Source of the DNA: Parvibaculum sp040882025
GTDB taxonomy: Bacteria; Pseudomonadota; Alphaproteobacteria; Parvibaculales; Parvibaculaceae
Assembly: GCF_040882025.1 (NCBI RefSeq)
Contig: NZ_JBBECC010000078.1
Location: 1 to 5,163 of the forward strand
Direction: 5' to 3'
DNA length: 5,163 nucleotides
Each line of letters begins with the position of its first letter. Positions within the stretch are counted from its first letter, which is position 1. Positions 1 to 5,163 of this stretch are shown piece by piece. Under the pieces are notes generated by a model. That model saw nothing but the letters and a program-made list of their open reading frames with translations, was not told the DNA's origin and searched no databases. Made by a program: the position numbers and the translations under genes.

Positions 1-11
1 CTTGCGGCGGC

Positions 12-46
12 TTCTGGATTGCCGGATCAAGTCCGGCAAAGACGAA
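12..46. repeat. Palindromic intergenic repeat, alphaproteobacterial REP-like
   Basis: The core at 21-37 is a perfect inverted repeat: GCCGGA, a 5-base spacer TCAAG, then TCCGGC. It is flanked by CTGGATT on the left and AAAGACGA on the right. From general knowledge, close variants of this string (ctggattGCCGG..caag..CCGGCaatgacga) are dispersed between genes in many alphaproteobacterial genomes. It lies 44 bases beyond the stop codon of the minus-strand PLP-enzyme gene and could form an RNA hairpin in that gene's 3' end. No T-run follows on either strand, so it is not a classical intrinsic terminator. Only one copy is visible in this window, so its repeated nature rests on recall of the motif rather than on direct observation. 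Confidence 0.6.
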
Positions 47-89
47 TGGGGAGAGGCACGGGGAGGACCGACGGGCATGGGGCGTGCCC

Positions 90-1232
90 TCATGCGCTTC
101 TTCCGCGCGCCTCGATCGGCCAGATGTCGACGAGGGTGTCGCCGCGGACGACGTGGTAGGCGTCGTAGAGATTGACGGTCGGGTCGCAATGGGGGGTCAT
201 GGCCGTCAGTGTACTGCCGATTTCGAGTTTTGCGCCGTCGGGGAGCAGGATGCCGCCCTGCTCGTCGCCGAAGAAGAAATAGCCGGCCCCTTCCGGCGCG
301 CCCGACAGCAGCACGGGCGGGTCGGCGTCGGTCGAAAAGGATTTGAAGCCGGCGTCGGTCGTCGCCAGGTTCTTCGTGTTGGCGGAAACCACCGTCATCT
401 GCACCGAAAGCGAGGTTTCGAAGGGGAAGCTTGCGCCGTTGCCGAGCGCGACGTCGTTATATTGCTTGTCCATGAAGATGTAGGAGCCGCCCTGCAGCTC
501 GGTCAGCACGCTTGCCTCGGGGTCGATATTGTAGGTGCCGGTGCCGCCGCCCGAGACGATGTCGCAGGGCAGGCCCTTCGCCTTCAGCGTATCGCGCATA
601 TCGCCCAGCACCTGCATCGCCGCCAGCGACTTCTCGCGGCGCTCGACGAAGTCGTGAATATGCATCAGGTGGCCGGCATAGGCCTGCAGGCCCTTCAATT
701 CCAGTTTGTCGGCCGCGTCGACCAGCTCGGCCAGCGCCAGTGCATCCTCGCCGGGGCGGATGCCGGTGCGGTGGAGGCCGACATCCAGATCGATCAGGAT
801 TTTCAGCGGGTGGCCCGCTTCCGCCGCGGCGGCGGCGAGCGCGCGGACATTGACCGGATTGTCGACCACGACCATCAGGTCCGGAATTTTCGCGTTGAGC
901 GCCGTCAGGCGCTCGATGCCCTGGGCGGTCACCACCGGCGAGGTGATGAGGATACCGTCAATGCCGCCTGCAGCCATGGCTTCGGCCTCGCCGAGCTTGG
1001 CGCAGCAGACGCCCAAGGCCCCGGCCGCGATCTGCGCCTTCGCCACCGTGACCGATTTATGCGTCTTGGCATGCGGCCGCAGATCGAGGCCGCCCGCCTT
1101 GCAGTTTTCGGCCATCAGCGCGACGTTGCGCTCGAAGGCGTCGAGGTCGAGCACGAGCGCCGGCGTGGCGAGACGGGCGCGCGATCCCGGCTTGCCAATG
1201 AGGGCCCTGTTCGTTTCCAATGCGCCGTGCAT
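90..1232 (-). CDS. DSD1-family PLP enzyme (D-threonine aldolase / D-serine dehydratase-like)
   Basis: This is a 380-residue cytosolic fold-type III PLP enzyme with an N-terminal alanine-racemase-like barrel and a C-terminal DSD domain. RPHAKTHK at residues 52-59 is the family's cofactor motif, and K56 is the expected Schiff-base lysine. DLDVGLHRTG (148-157) and SGGGTGTY (227-234) are the conserved barrel and phosphate-binding segments. PHCDPTVNLYD (347-357) carries the metal site. Its H348 and D350 match in position and spacing the His/Asp metal pair known in Alcaligenes D-threonine aldolase, whereas D-serine dehydratases use His and Cys. Family members cleave D-threonine-type 3-hydroxy-D-amino acids to glycine plus an aldehyde, or deaminate D-serine. 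The aldolase activity is favoured here but is inferred. The length is normal for the family. I chose the ATG at 1232 over an in-frame TTG at 1289 and an ATG at 1262, because AGGGGAG lies six bases upstream and homology begins just inside it. The gene diverges from the small gene at 1363. Confidence 0.9.
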   Translation of the reverse strand: MHGALETNRALIGKPGSRARLATPALVLDLDAFERNVALMAENCKAGGLDLRPHAKTHKSVTVAKAQIAAGALGVCCAKLGEAEAMAAGGIDGILITSPVVTAQGIERLTALNAKIPDLMVVVDNPVNVRALAAAAAEAGHPLKILIDLDVGLHRTGIRPGEDALALAELVDAADKLELKGLQAYAGHLMHIHDFVERREKSLAAMQVLGDMRDTLKAKGLPCDIVSGGGTGTYNIDPEASVLTELQGGSYIFMDKQYNDVALGNGASFPFETSLSVQMTVVSANTKNLATTDAGFKSFSTDADPPVLLSGAPEGAGYFFFGDEQGGILLPDGAKLEIGSTLTAMTPHCDPTVNLYDAYHVVRGDTLVDIWPIEARGRSA

Positions 1233-1362
1233 GCCGTTCTCCCCTTGATGTGCGGGGCGCATCCTAAGTGCAGCGCGGGCGGCATACAAACAGGGGAATT
1301 GCGGCAGGCCCCATGCAATATGTTAGGGTCGGCCAGTTCGGGTTTTATACGGGGGTGTAAAA
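1233..1362. promoter_or_regulatory. Divergent intergenic region between the PLP enzyme and the small Cys protein
   Basis: These 130 bases must hold the promoters for the minus-strand PLP enzyme and for the plus-strand small gene/tetR pair, since both start here facing away from each other. It is more AT-rich than its surroundings around 1285-1362. AT-rich hexamers such as TATGTT (1319-1324) and TTATAC (1345-1350) could be -10 elements, but neither has a convincing -35 partner at 16-18 bases. TTATAC also abuts the ribosome binding site GGGGGTG (1351-1357). I see no clear palindrome that would mark a TetR operator. The call rests on gene geometry only. Confidence 0.35.
1239..1245 (-). promoter_or_regulatory. 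Ribosome binding site that decides the PLP-enzyme start
   Basis: On the minus strand this reads AGGGGAG and ends six bases before the ATG at 1232. No comparable purine-rich site precedes the upstream in-frame TTG (1289) or ATG (1262). This supports the 380-residue form over the 399-residue one. Confidence 0.65.
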
Positions 1363-1596
1363 ATGGAATCGATCACGTTGCCGGCGCTGATGGTGCTGGC
1401 CTCGCTTTCGGCCGGGGCGCCGGAGCCCGAAATGAGCAAGATACCCGCGCCGCAGCAAATGGCGCAGGGAACCTGCTCGCTCAGCGGCCAGCAACGGGCG
1501 GGCGCGCGCAAATACTGCTATTACAATTGCGGCGAGACGGTGCGTACCGTCGTTATCGCCGCCGGGCGCAACTGCGCCTTCTCCATCCGGAGATAG
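1363..1596 (+). CDS. Small four-cysteine protein of unknown function
   Basis: This is a 77-residue protein that I cannot name. Residues 5-20 are hydrophobic and small (LPALMVLASLSAGAP). They resemble a signal peptide, but the usual basic N-terminus is missing, so export is only a possibility. The C-terminal half is compact and carries C38, C52, C56 and C71, with the core KYCYYNCG at 50-57 and a final CAFSI. Small alphaproteobacterial proteins with a similar TC..G...K.CYY.C...C.....I pattern are familiar to me as unannotated hypotheticals, which argues that this is a real gene. The spacing would allow two disulfide bonds or a metal site. The ATG is preceded five bases upstream by GGGGGTG. The gene ends 17 bases before tetR on the same strand, so co-transcription is likely. 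There is no direct evidence of function. Confidence 0.65.
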   Translation: MESITLPALMVLASLSAGAPEPEMSKIPAPQQMAQGTCSLSGQQRAGARKYCYYNCGETVRTVVIAAGRNCAFSIRR

Positions 1597-1613
1597 GCAC
1601 GAAACGAAAGATC

Positions 1614-2216
1614 ATGGCAAAGGCACAGGCAGCGCAAAAGGCAGCGGGAAGCGACAAGCGGGAGATCATTCTCACGGCCGCGCTCGACCTGTTTCGCCAT
1701 TACGGTTACCGGCGGACCTCGATGGAGGATATCGCGCGGGCCGCCGCCGTCGCCAAGGGCACGCTCTACCTCTATTTCAAAAGCAAGGACGAGCTGTTCG
1801 AGGCGATATGCCAATCGCTGGCGGCCCAGATCGCCGAAGGCGTGACGGCGGCCGAGGCGCTCGACCTGCCGCTCGAACCGAAGCTCATGGCGCTGATGGA
1901 AGCGAAGTTCGGCTTTGCCTATCGCTGGGTGCTGTCGAGCCCGCATGCGGCGGAGCTGATGGAATCGAGCAGCCGCCTCTCCAACGATTATTTCGAGCCG
2001 GTGACGCAGCAGTTCCGCAACGCGGTGCTGAAGCTCGTGCGCGAGGGAACGGCGTGCGGCGCCCTCAACCCGAAGGCGGTGGGGCTGAGCCAGGACGGGG
2101 CCGTGGACGTGCTGATCGCGGCCGCCTATGGCGCCGAGAAGTCGCCCGACGAGGCCACCTTCAAAACGCGGCTTGCGGCGATCGTGCGGCTGACGCTCCG
2201 GGGCCTCAGGGCTTAA
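1614..2216 (+). CDS. TetR/AcrR-family transcriptional regulator
   Basis: This is a 200-residue one-component regulator of normal TetR length. Residues 16-66 form the TetR_N DNA-binding domain: a first helix (REIILTAALDLFRHYGY), then the helix-turn-helix TSMEDIARAAAVAKGTLYLYFKSKDEL, with the diagnostic KGTLYLYFKSK at 48-58. The rest (about 70-200) is the variable ligand-binding and dimerisation domain, from which no ligand can be read. The ATG at 1614 is preceded by a modest GAAAG (1606-1610), and the homology starts about 16 residues in. The frame stays open far upstream, but that part is antisense to the PLP-enzyme gene and encodes nothing recognisable. The gene follows the small Cys protein by 17 bases, suggesting one transcript. 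Members usually repress their own or adjacent promoters, so the divergent spacer at 1233-1362 is the natural target (inference). The last 11 bases overlap the end of the convergent aat-like gene. Confidence 0.92.
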   Translation: MAKAQAAQKAAGSDKREIILTAALDLFRHYGYRRTSMEDIARAAAVAKGTLYLYFKSKDELFEAICQSLAAQIAEGVTAAEALDLPLEPKLMALMEAKFGFAYRWVLSSPHAAELMESSSRLSNDYFEPVTQQFRNAVLKLVREGTACGALNPKAVGLSQDGAVDVLIAAAYGAEKSPDEATFKTRLAAIVRLTLRGLRA

Positions 2217-3090
2217 GCAGGCACAAGGCAGCCGGCTCCCAGCCGGCGACATCGAGCGCGGGGTCGACGCGCCACCGGGCGGGCGGCCGCGCCACCCTGC
2301 CGGCTTTCAGGATCGCATTGAATTCCTCGCGCCCGATCTCGCGCAGGCCCAGCGCCGCCAGATGGGCGGTCATGTGCTTGCCGTCATTGAGCGTGAAGCC
2401 CCATTCGGCGAGGTGACGGTTGAGCGTCACGAAGGCGATTTTCGAGGTGTCGCGCGCCCGCGCGAACTGGCTTTCGGTGAAGAAGACGCCACCCGAGGCG
2501 ACGCCGTAGAGCCCGCCGGCGAGATTGCCGTCTCCATCCCACACCTCGACCGAATGGGCGTGGCCAGCGCAATGGAGCGCGCGGTAGGCGGCCATGAAAC
2601 GCGGCGAAATCCAGGTCAGCGCATGGCGGCCGGGGCGCGGCGCGGCGCAGGCCCGCATGACCTCCTCGAAGGCCGTGTCGAAGGTGACGCGGTAGCGGCC
2701 CTGGCGCAGCACGCGGCGCAGGCTTTTCTCGATGCGGCTTTCGGCAAGGAAGAGGACGGCGCGGCGCGACGGCGCCCACCATTTCTGCGGCGGCAAGTGG
2801 CACCAGGGATAGATGCCGGCCGCATAGGCCGCGACCAGGCGGTCGACCGACATCGGCCCGCCTATGTCGACGAGCCCGTCGGGCAGGGCCAGCGCCTCCT
2901 CAGGGGGGCGCGTAAAAAGGCCGCGGCGGCGGCCCAGAAGCCGTTCGAGGGCGAGCCGCGCGAAGCCCAGCGGATGCAAGAGGCGCGGCGGCATCAGGGC
3001 CCAGGCAAGCCCGAGCGCGCCGTTGACCGCCGGCCGCAGCAGGCCCGGCAGCGGCAATCGTCTCGTTTTGAACCATTCGGGCGCGTGCAA
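2206..3090 (-). CDS. aat: Divergent leucyl/phenylalanyl-tRNA-protein transferase homologue
   Basis: This is a 294-residue homologue of Aat, the cytosolic enzyme that adds Leu or Phe from aminoacyl-tRNA to N-terminal Lys/Arg of proteins, marking them for ClpS/ClpAP (N-degron pathway). Family blocks appear in order: GLVDIGGPMSVDRLVAAYAAGIYPW (72-96), KWWAPSRRAVL (103-113), RYRVTFDTAFEEVMRACA (132-149), TWISPRF (159-165), GHAHSVEVW (176-184), GGLYGVASGGVFFTESQF (192-209) and HLAALG (243-248). It departs from E. coli Aat in several ways. There are about 47 extra N-terminal residues rich in Leu/Arg, GPMS replaces GDLS, and LNDGK (234-238) aligns without gaps to LIDCQ. The catalytic Asp186 is therefore kept as D236, Glu156 is kept as E206, and catalytic Gln188 is replaced by K238 (codon 2377-2379). 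The TTG start at 3090 is supported by GGAGG six bases upstream, and the next in-frame Met is residue 33. Family membership is secure, but transferase activity is uncertain. Confidence 0.85.
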   Translation of the reverse strand: MHAPEWFKTRRLPLPGLLRPAVNGALGLAWALMPPRLLHPLGFARLALERLLGRRRGLFTRPPEEALALPDGLVDIGGPMSVDRLVAAYAAGIYPWCHLPPQKWWAPSRRAVLFLAESRIEKSLRRVLRQGRYRVTFDTAFEEVMRACAAPRPGRHALTWISPRFMAAYRALHCAGHAHSVEVWDGDGNLAGGLYGVASGGVFFTESQFARARDTSKIAFVTLNRHLAEWGFTLNDGKHMTAHLAALGLREIGREEFNAILKAGRVARPPARWRVDPALDVAGWEPAALCLLKP

Positions 3091-3096
3091 GGCTGG

Positions 3097-3101
3097 CCTC
3101 C
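3097..3101 (-). promoter_or_regulatory. Shine-Dalgarno site that supports the TTG start of the aat-like gene
   Basis: On the minus strand this is GGAGG, six bases before TTG at 3090. An ATG overlapping it (3103-3101) opens a different, short frame with no recognisable product. The whole spacer to the divergent membrane-protein gene (3091-3165) is 75 bases. It must carry promoters both ways, but I see no convincing -35/-10 pair in it. Confidence 0.65.
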
Positions 3102-3165
3102 ATATTGCTCCCGCTTTTCATTCAAGAGCGAGGCCACGCGCAGCGCCAGACCAGGGGAGCGAGCC

Positions 3166-3888
3166 ATGACGTCAAGCGACAGTCATTCGAGCGAGGACAA
3201 TGTCCTGACGCTGAAGCCTGCCCGCCTCTCGGCGGTCTTGTGGGCGGCGTCTTTCGCGGTCGTCGCGGCCGGGATTTTCCGCGAATGGTTTGTGTTCCGT
3301 TTCGGGACGGAGACGCTGCTGGAGGATTTGCGGCATATCGCGCTCAATGCCGAGTATTGCCTGCCGGCCTGGTACTCCTCGCTGCTGCTGATCTCGGCGG
3401 CGGGGCTCCTGGCCGTCGTTACCGCTTCGGCGGCACGGAACGGCGAGCGCTATCTGTTTCACTGGGCGGTACTCGCCATCATGTTTGCCGGGCTTTCGGC
3501 CGACGAGGCGACCGGCGTTCACGAGCTTGCCATCGAACCTTTGCGCGAGGCGCTGGGCCTCAGCGGCATCTTCCATTTCGGCTGGGTCATCCCCGGCGCG
3601 GTGCTGGTGGGCCTGGTGGGGCTTGCCTATATCCCCTTCCTGCTTGCCCAGCCGGGCCGGACAAAGCTCGTTTTCCTTGTGGCGGGCCTCCTTTTCGTCG
3701 GCGGCGCGCTCGGCATGGAGATGGCGGGCGGCTATCTGCTGACGCTTTATGGCGAGCAGAGCCTCGCCTACACGGCCGCCTTTATCGTCGAGGAGAGCAT
3801 GGAGATCGCCGGCGCCACGCTTTTCGTGACCGGCCTTCCGGGGCACCTCAAACGGCAATATGGCGGCGCCACGCTGTCCATGGCCTGA
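3166..3888 (+). CDS. Conserved-looking six-helix integral membrane protein, function unknown
   Basis: This is a 240-residue protein with about six hydrophobic segments, at roughly 21-43, 68-88, 96-112, 138-161, 167-193 and 201-224. The N-terminal 20 residues are polar, with no cleavable signal peptide. Charged residues cluster in or at the edge of the helices: SADEATGVHE (111-120) at the end of helix 3, GMEM (183-186) in helix 5 and EESMEIAG (209-216) in helix 6. Such buried acid/His sets often bind metal or protons, which makes an enzyme or transporter conceivable, but I cannot assign a named family. I recall similar DE....HE and EE..E..G patterns in unannotated bacterial membrane proteins. 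The ATG at 3166 has GGGGAG (3154-3159) six bases upstream. An open frame continues upstream only as antisense of the aat-like gene. The gene diverges from aat and is followed by the groESL promoter region, so it is probably transcribed alone. Confidence 0.8.
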   Translation: MTSSDSHSSEDNVLTLKPARLSAVLWAASFAVVAAGIFREWFVFRFGTETLLEDLRHIALNAEYCLPAWYSSLLLISAAGLLAVVTASAARNGERYLFHWAVLAIMFAGLSADEATGVHELAIEPLREALGLSGIFHFGWVIPGAVLVGLVGLAYIPFLLAQPGRTKLVFLVAGLLFVGGALGMEMAGGYLLTLYGEQSLAYTAAFIVEESMEIAGATLFVTGLPGHLKRQYGGATLSMA

Positions 3889-3894
3889 GCCCGG

Positions 3895-3914
3895 CCCGCG
3901 GAACGCATCGCGGG
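3895..3914 (+). other. Hairpin just after the membrane-protein gene
   Basis: CCCGCG (3895-3900) and CGCGGG (3909-3914) can pair as a six-base GC stem with an eight-base loop, starting seven bases after the stop at 3888. The next bases are TAAAACAAG, with no T-run, so it is not a canonical intrinsic terminator. It may protect the 3' end of the transcript or be chance in GC-rich DNA. Confidence 0.3.
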
Positions 3915-3957
3915 TAAAACAAGACAGGGAAAATGGGAGGATACCGGCCCTGCCCCG

Positions 3958-3987
3958 CTTGACAGGGGGGCTTGAGGCTCCTATTTG
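3958..3987 (+). promoter_or_regulatory. groESL promoter, sigma70/sigma32-like
   Basis: A perfect TTGACA (3959-3964) stands 17 bases before TATTTG (3982-3987). Read as a heat-shock promoter, CTTGAC (3958-3963) and CCTATTT (3980-3986) fit the CTTGA.../C(C/T)TATNT pattern known for alphaproteobacterial RpoH. The same bases could therefore serve the housekeeping sigma factor, RpoH, or both. Transcription would start near 3993-3995, just before the CIRCE operator, giving a leader of about 93 bases to groES. The location 5' of groES in a 199-base spacer (3889-4087) fits. The choice of sigma factor is inferred. Confidence 0.7.
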
Positions 3988-3998
3988 TCCACAGCGCC

Positions 3999-4025
3999 TT
4001 GGCACTCATCCGTCGCGAGTGCTAA
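3999..4025 (+). promoter_or_regulatory. CIRCE operator (HrcA binding site) of groESL
   Basis: TTGGCACTC (3999-4007), a nine-base spacer, then GAGTGCTAA (4017-4025). This is the CIRCE consensus TTAGCACTC-N9-GAGTGCTAA with one mismatch, G for A at position 3 of the left arm. CIRCE is the binding site of the HrcA repressor, whose folding depends on GroEL, so the operon senses free chaperonin. The site begins a few bases past the predicted transcription start, where bound HrcA would block initiation. hrcA itself is not in the window. Confidence 0.95.
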
Positions 4026-4087
4026 CAGGGCCAAAAAATCAAGAATTTTCCGCGCATTAGCGGTTTGAGACACAGGAGAAGCCAGAG

Positions 4088-4405
4088 ATGAAATTCCGTC
4101 CTCTGCATGACCGCGTCGTTGTTCGACGGCTCGAGGAAGAAGCCAAGACCGCCGGCGGGATCATCATCCCCGATACGGCGCAAGAGAAGCCCTCGCAGGG
4201 TGAAGTGGTCGCGGTGGGCCCGGGCGCCCGCGGCGATGACGGCAAGATCATCGCGCCGGACGTCAAGGCCGGCGACCGCGTGATCTTCGGCAAGTGGTCG
4301 GGCACCGAGGTCAAGATCGACGGCGAAGATCTGTTGATCATGAAAGAGTCCGACATCATGGGTGTGCTGGAAGGCGCGGCCAGCAAGAAGAAGGCCGCCG
4401 CGTAA
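4088..4405 (+). CDS. groES: Co-chaperonin GroES (Cpn10)
   Basis: This is a 105-residue cytosolic co-chaperonin that forms the heptameric lid of the GroEL folding chamber. MKFRPLHDRVVVRRL (1-15) is the family opening strand. Residues about 16-34 are the mobile loop, and the hydrophobic III of GGIIIPDTA (23-31) is expected to dock onto the GroEL apical domain. GEVVAVGPG (38-46) and the C-terminal block DLLIMKESDIMGVLE (81-95) complete the ten-stranded fold. The canonical protein would end near residue 96. Here a short tail, GAASKKKAAA (96-105), follows. The ATG has AGGAGA (4074-4079) eight bases upstream. It is the first gene of groESL, under the promoter and CIRCE operator upstream. groEL follows after 90 bases that contain a terminator-like hairpin. 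Confidence 0.98.
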   Translation: MKFRPLHDRVVVRRLEEEAKTAGGIIIPDTAQEKPSQGEVVAVGPGARGDDGKIIAPDVKAGDRVIFGKWSGTEVKIDGEDLLIMKESDIMGVLEGAASKKKAAA

Positions 4406-4406
4406 G

Positions 4407-4439
4407 GCCCGCTACCGGATTCCGGTCGCGGGCTTTTTT
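4407..4439 (+). terminator. Terminator-like hairpin between groES and groEL
   Basis: GCCCGC (4407-4412) pairs perfectly with GCGGGC (4428-4433). After one T/C mismatch, ACCGG (4414-4418) pairs with CCGGT (4422-4426) around a three-base loop. Six T residues (4434-4439) follow directly. This is the full architecture of an intrinsic terminator, beginning two bases after the groES stop and ending 56 bases before groEL. Being inside the operon, it probably acts as a partial terminator, or as a 3'-end stabiliser after RNA processing, that keeps groES and groEL levels different. How much transcription reads through cannot be judged from sequence. Confidence 0.85.
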
Positions 4440-4495
4440 GTTGGGCCCTTGCGACCGATCGTTCCGTTTCATGAATTCAGAAGGACCAAGGAAAA

Positions 4496-5163
<668 letters not shown>

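Noticed and set aside
1323..1351. Possible plus-strand promoter TTAGGG-N17-TATACG before the small Cys protein
   Set aside because: The -35 match is poor, and the -10 would touch the ribosome binding site, leaving almost no leader.
84..1613. Very long plus-strand open frame running through the PLP-enzyme region into tetR
   Set aside because: It is the antisense of a clearly recognisable enzyme gene, kept open by high GC. The translated part has biased composition and no domain. Only the TetR part from 1614 is real.
1521..2252. 243-residue minus-strand open frame opposite tetR
   Set aside because: It is Arg/Leu/His-rich with no recognisable motif, and it lies fully opposite a clear TetR gene.
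2362..3165. Plus-strand open frame fused upstream of the membrane protein (508 residues in total)
   Set aside because: The upstream part is antisense to the aat-like gene and low in recognisable structure. A good ribosome binding site sits at 3154-3159 before ATG 3166, where the real protein starts.
3091..3165. Candidate promoters in the aat/membrane-protein divergent spacer
   Set aside because: TTGAAT and TATGGA on the minus strand are about 15 bases apart, and the second overlaps the Shine-Dalgarno sequence, so the pair is not credible as a promoter.
3172..4005. 277-residue minus-strand open frame opposite the membrane protein
   Set aside because: It is a charged, Arg/Gln-rich shadow translation without motifs, and it would run through the groESL promoter and CIRCE element.
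4449..4477. Possible separate groEL promoter, TTGCGA-N17-TGAATT
   Set aside because: It has only four and three matches to consensus, which is expected by chance in 90 bases. It is mentioned in the groEL entry but not annotated.

Overview
The window looks like chromosomal DNA of a GC-rich alphaproteobacterium. The support is the high GC content with GC-rich third codon positions, a groESL operon with both a CIRCE operator and a heat-shock-type promoter, GroES/GroEL sequences of alphaproteobacterial type, and a 17-base palindrome (GCCGGA-N5-TCCGGC) of a kind scattered through many alphaproteobacterial genomes. Rhizobiales (a Parvibaculum-like lineage) is my best guess, with low confidence on the genus. 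I see no tRNA, rRNA, CRISPR array, insertion sequence or phage gene.

Left part (1-2216). A palindromic intergenic repeat lies at the left edge. Next comes a minus-strand gene for a DSD1-family, fold-type III PLP enzyme (D-threonine aldolase / D-serine dehydratase type; 1232 down to 90). A 130-base divergent spacer separates it from two plus-strand genes that probably form a transcription unit: a 77-residue four-cysteine protein of unknown function (1363-1596) and a TetR-family repressor (1614-2216). The repressor could plausibly control the divergent promoters, but no clear operator is visible.

Middle part (2206-3888). A divergent leucyl/phenylalanyl-tRNA-protein transferase homologue (aat-like; minus strand, 3090 down to 2206) overlaps the end of the TetR gene tail to tail by 11 bases. 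It starts at TTG behind a good Shine-Dalgarno sequence. It has a long N-terminal extension, and lysine replaces the glutamine known to be catalytic in E. coli Aat. Divergent from it across 75 bases is an unnamed, probably six-helix membrane protein (3166-3888) with clustered acidic and histidine residues in or next to its helices.

Right part (3889-5163). The groESL chaperonin operon has a TTGACA-type/sigma32-like promoter (3958-3987), a near-perfect CIRCE operator (3999-4025) just downstream of it, groES (4088-4405), and the first 222 codons of groEL (4496 to the window edge). A strong hairpin followed by six T residues sits between groES and groEL. It is textbook intrinsic-terminator architecture inside an operon and suggests attenuation, RNA processing or a separate groEL promoter.

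Most genes here are ordinary. I do not see convincing evidence for a novel multi-gene system. The points most worth a second look are the catalytic-site change in the Aat homologue, the groES-groEL hairpin, and the unnamed membrane protein.
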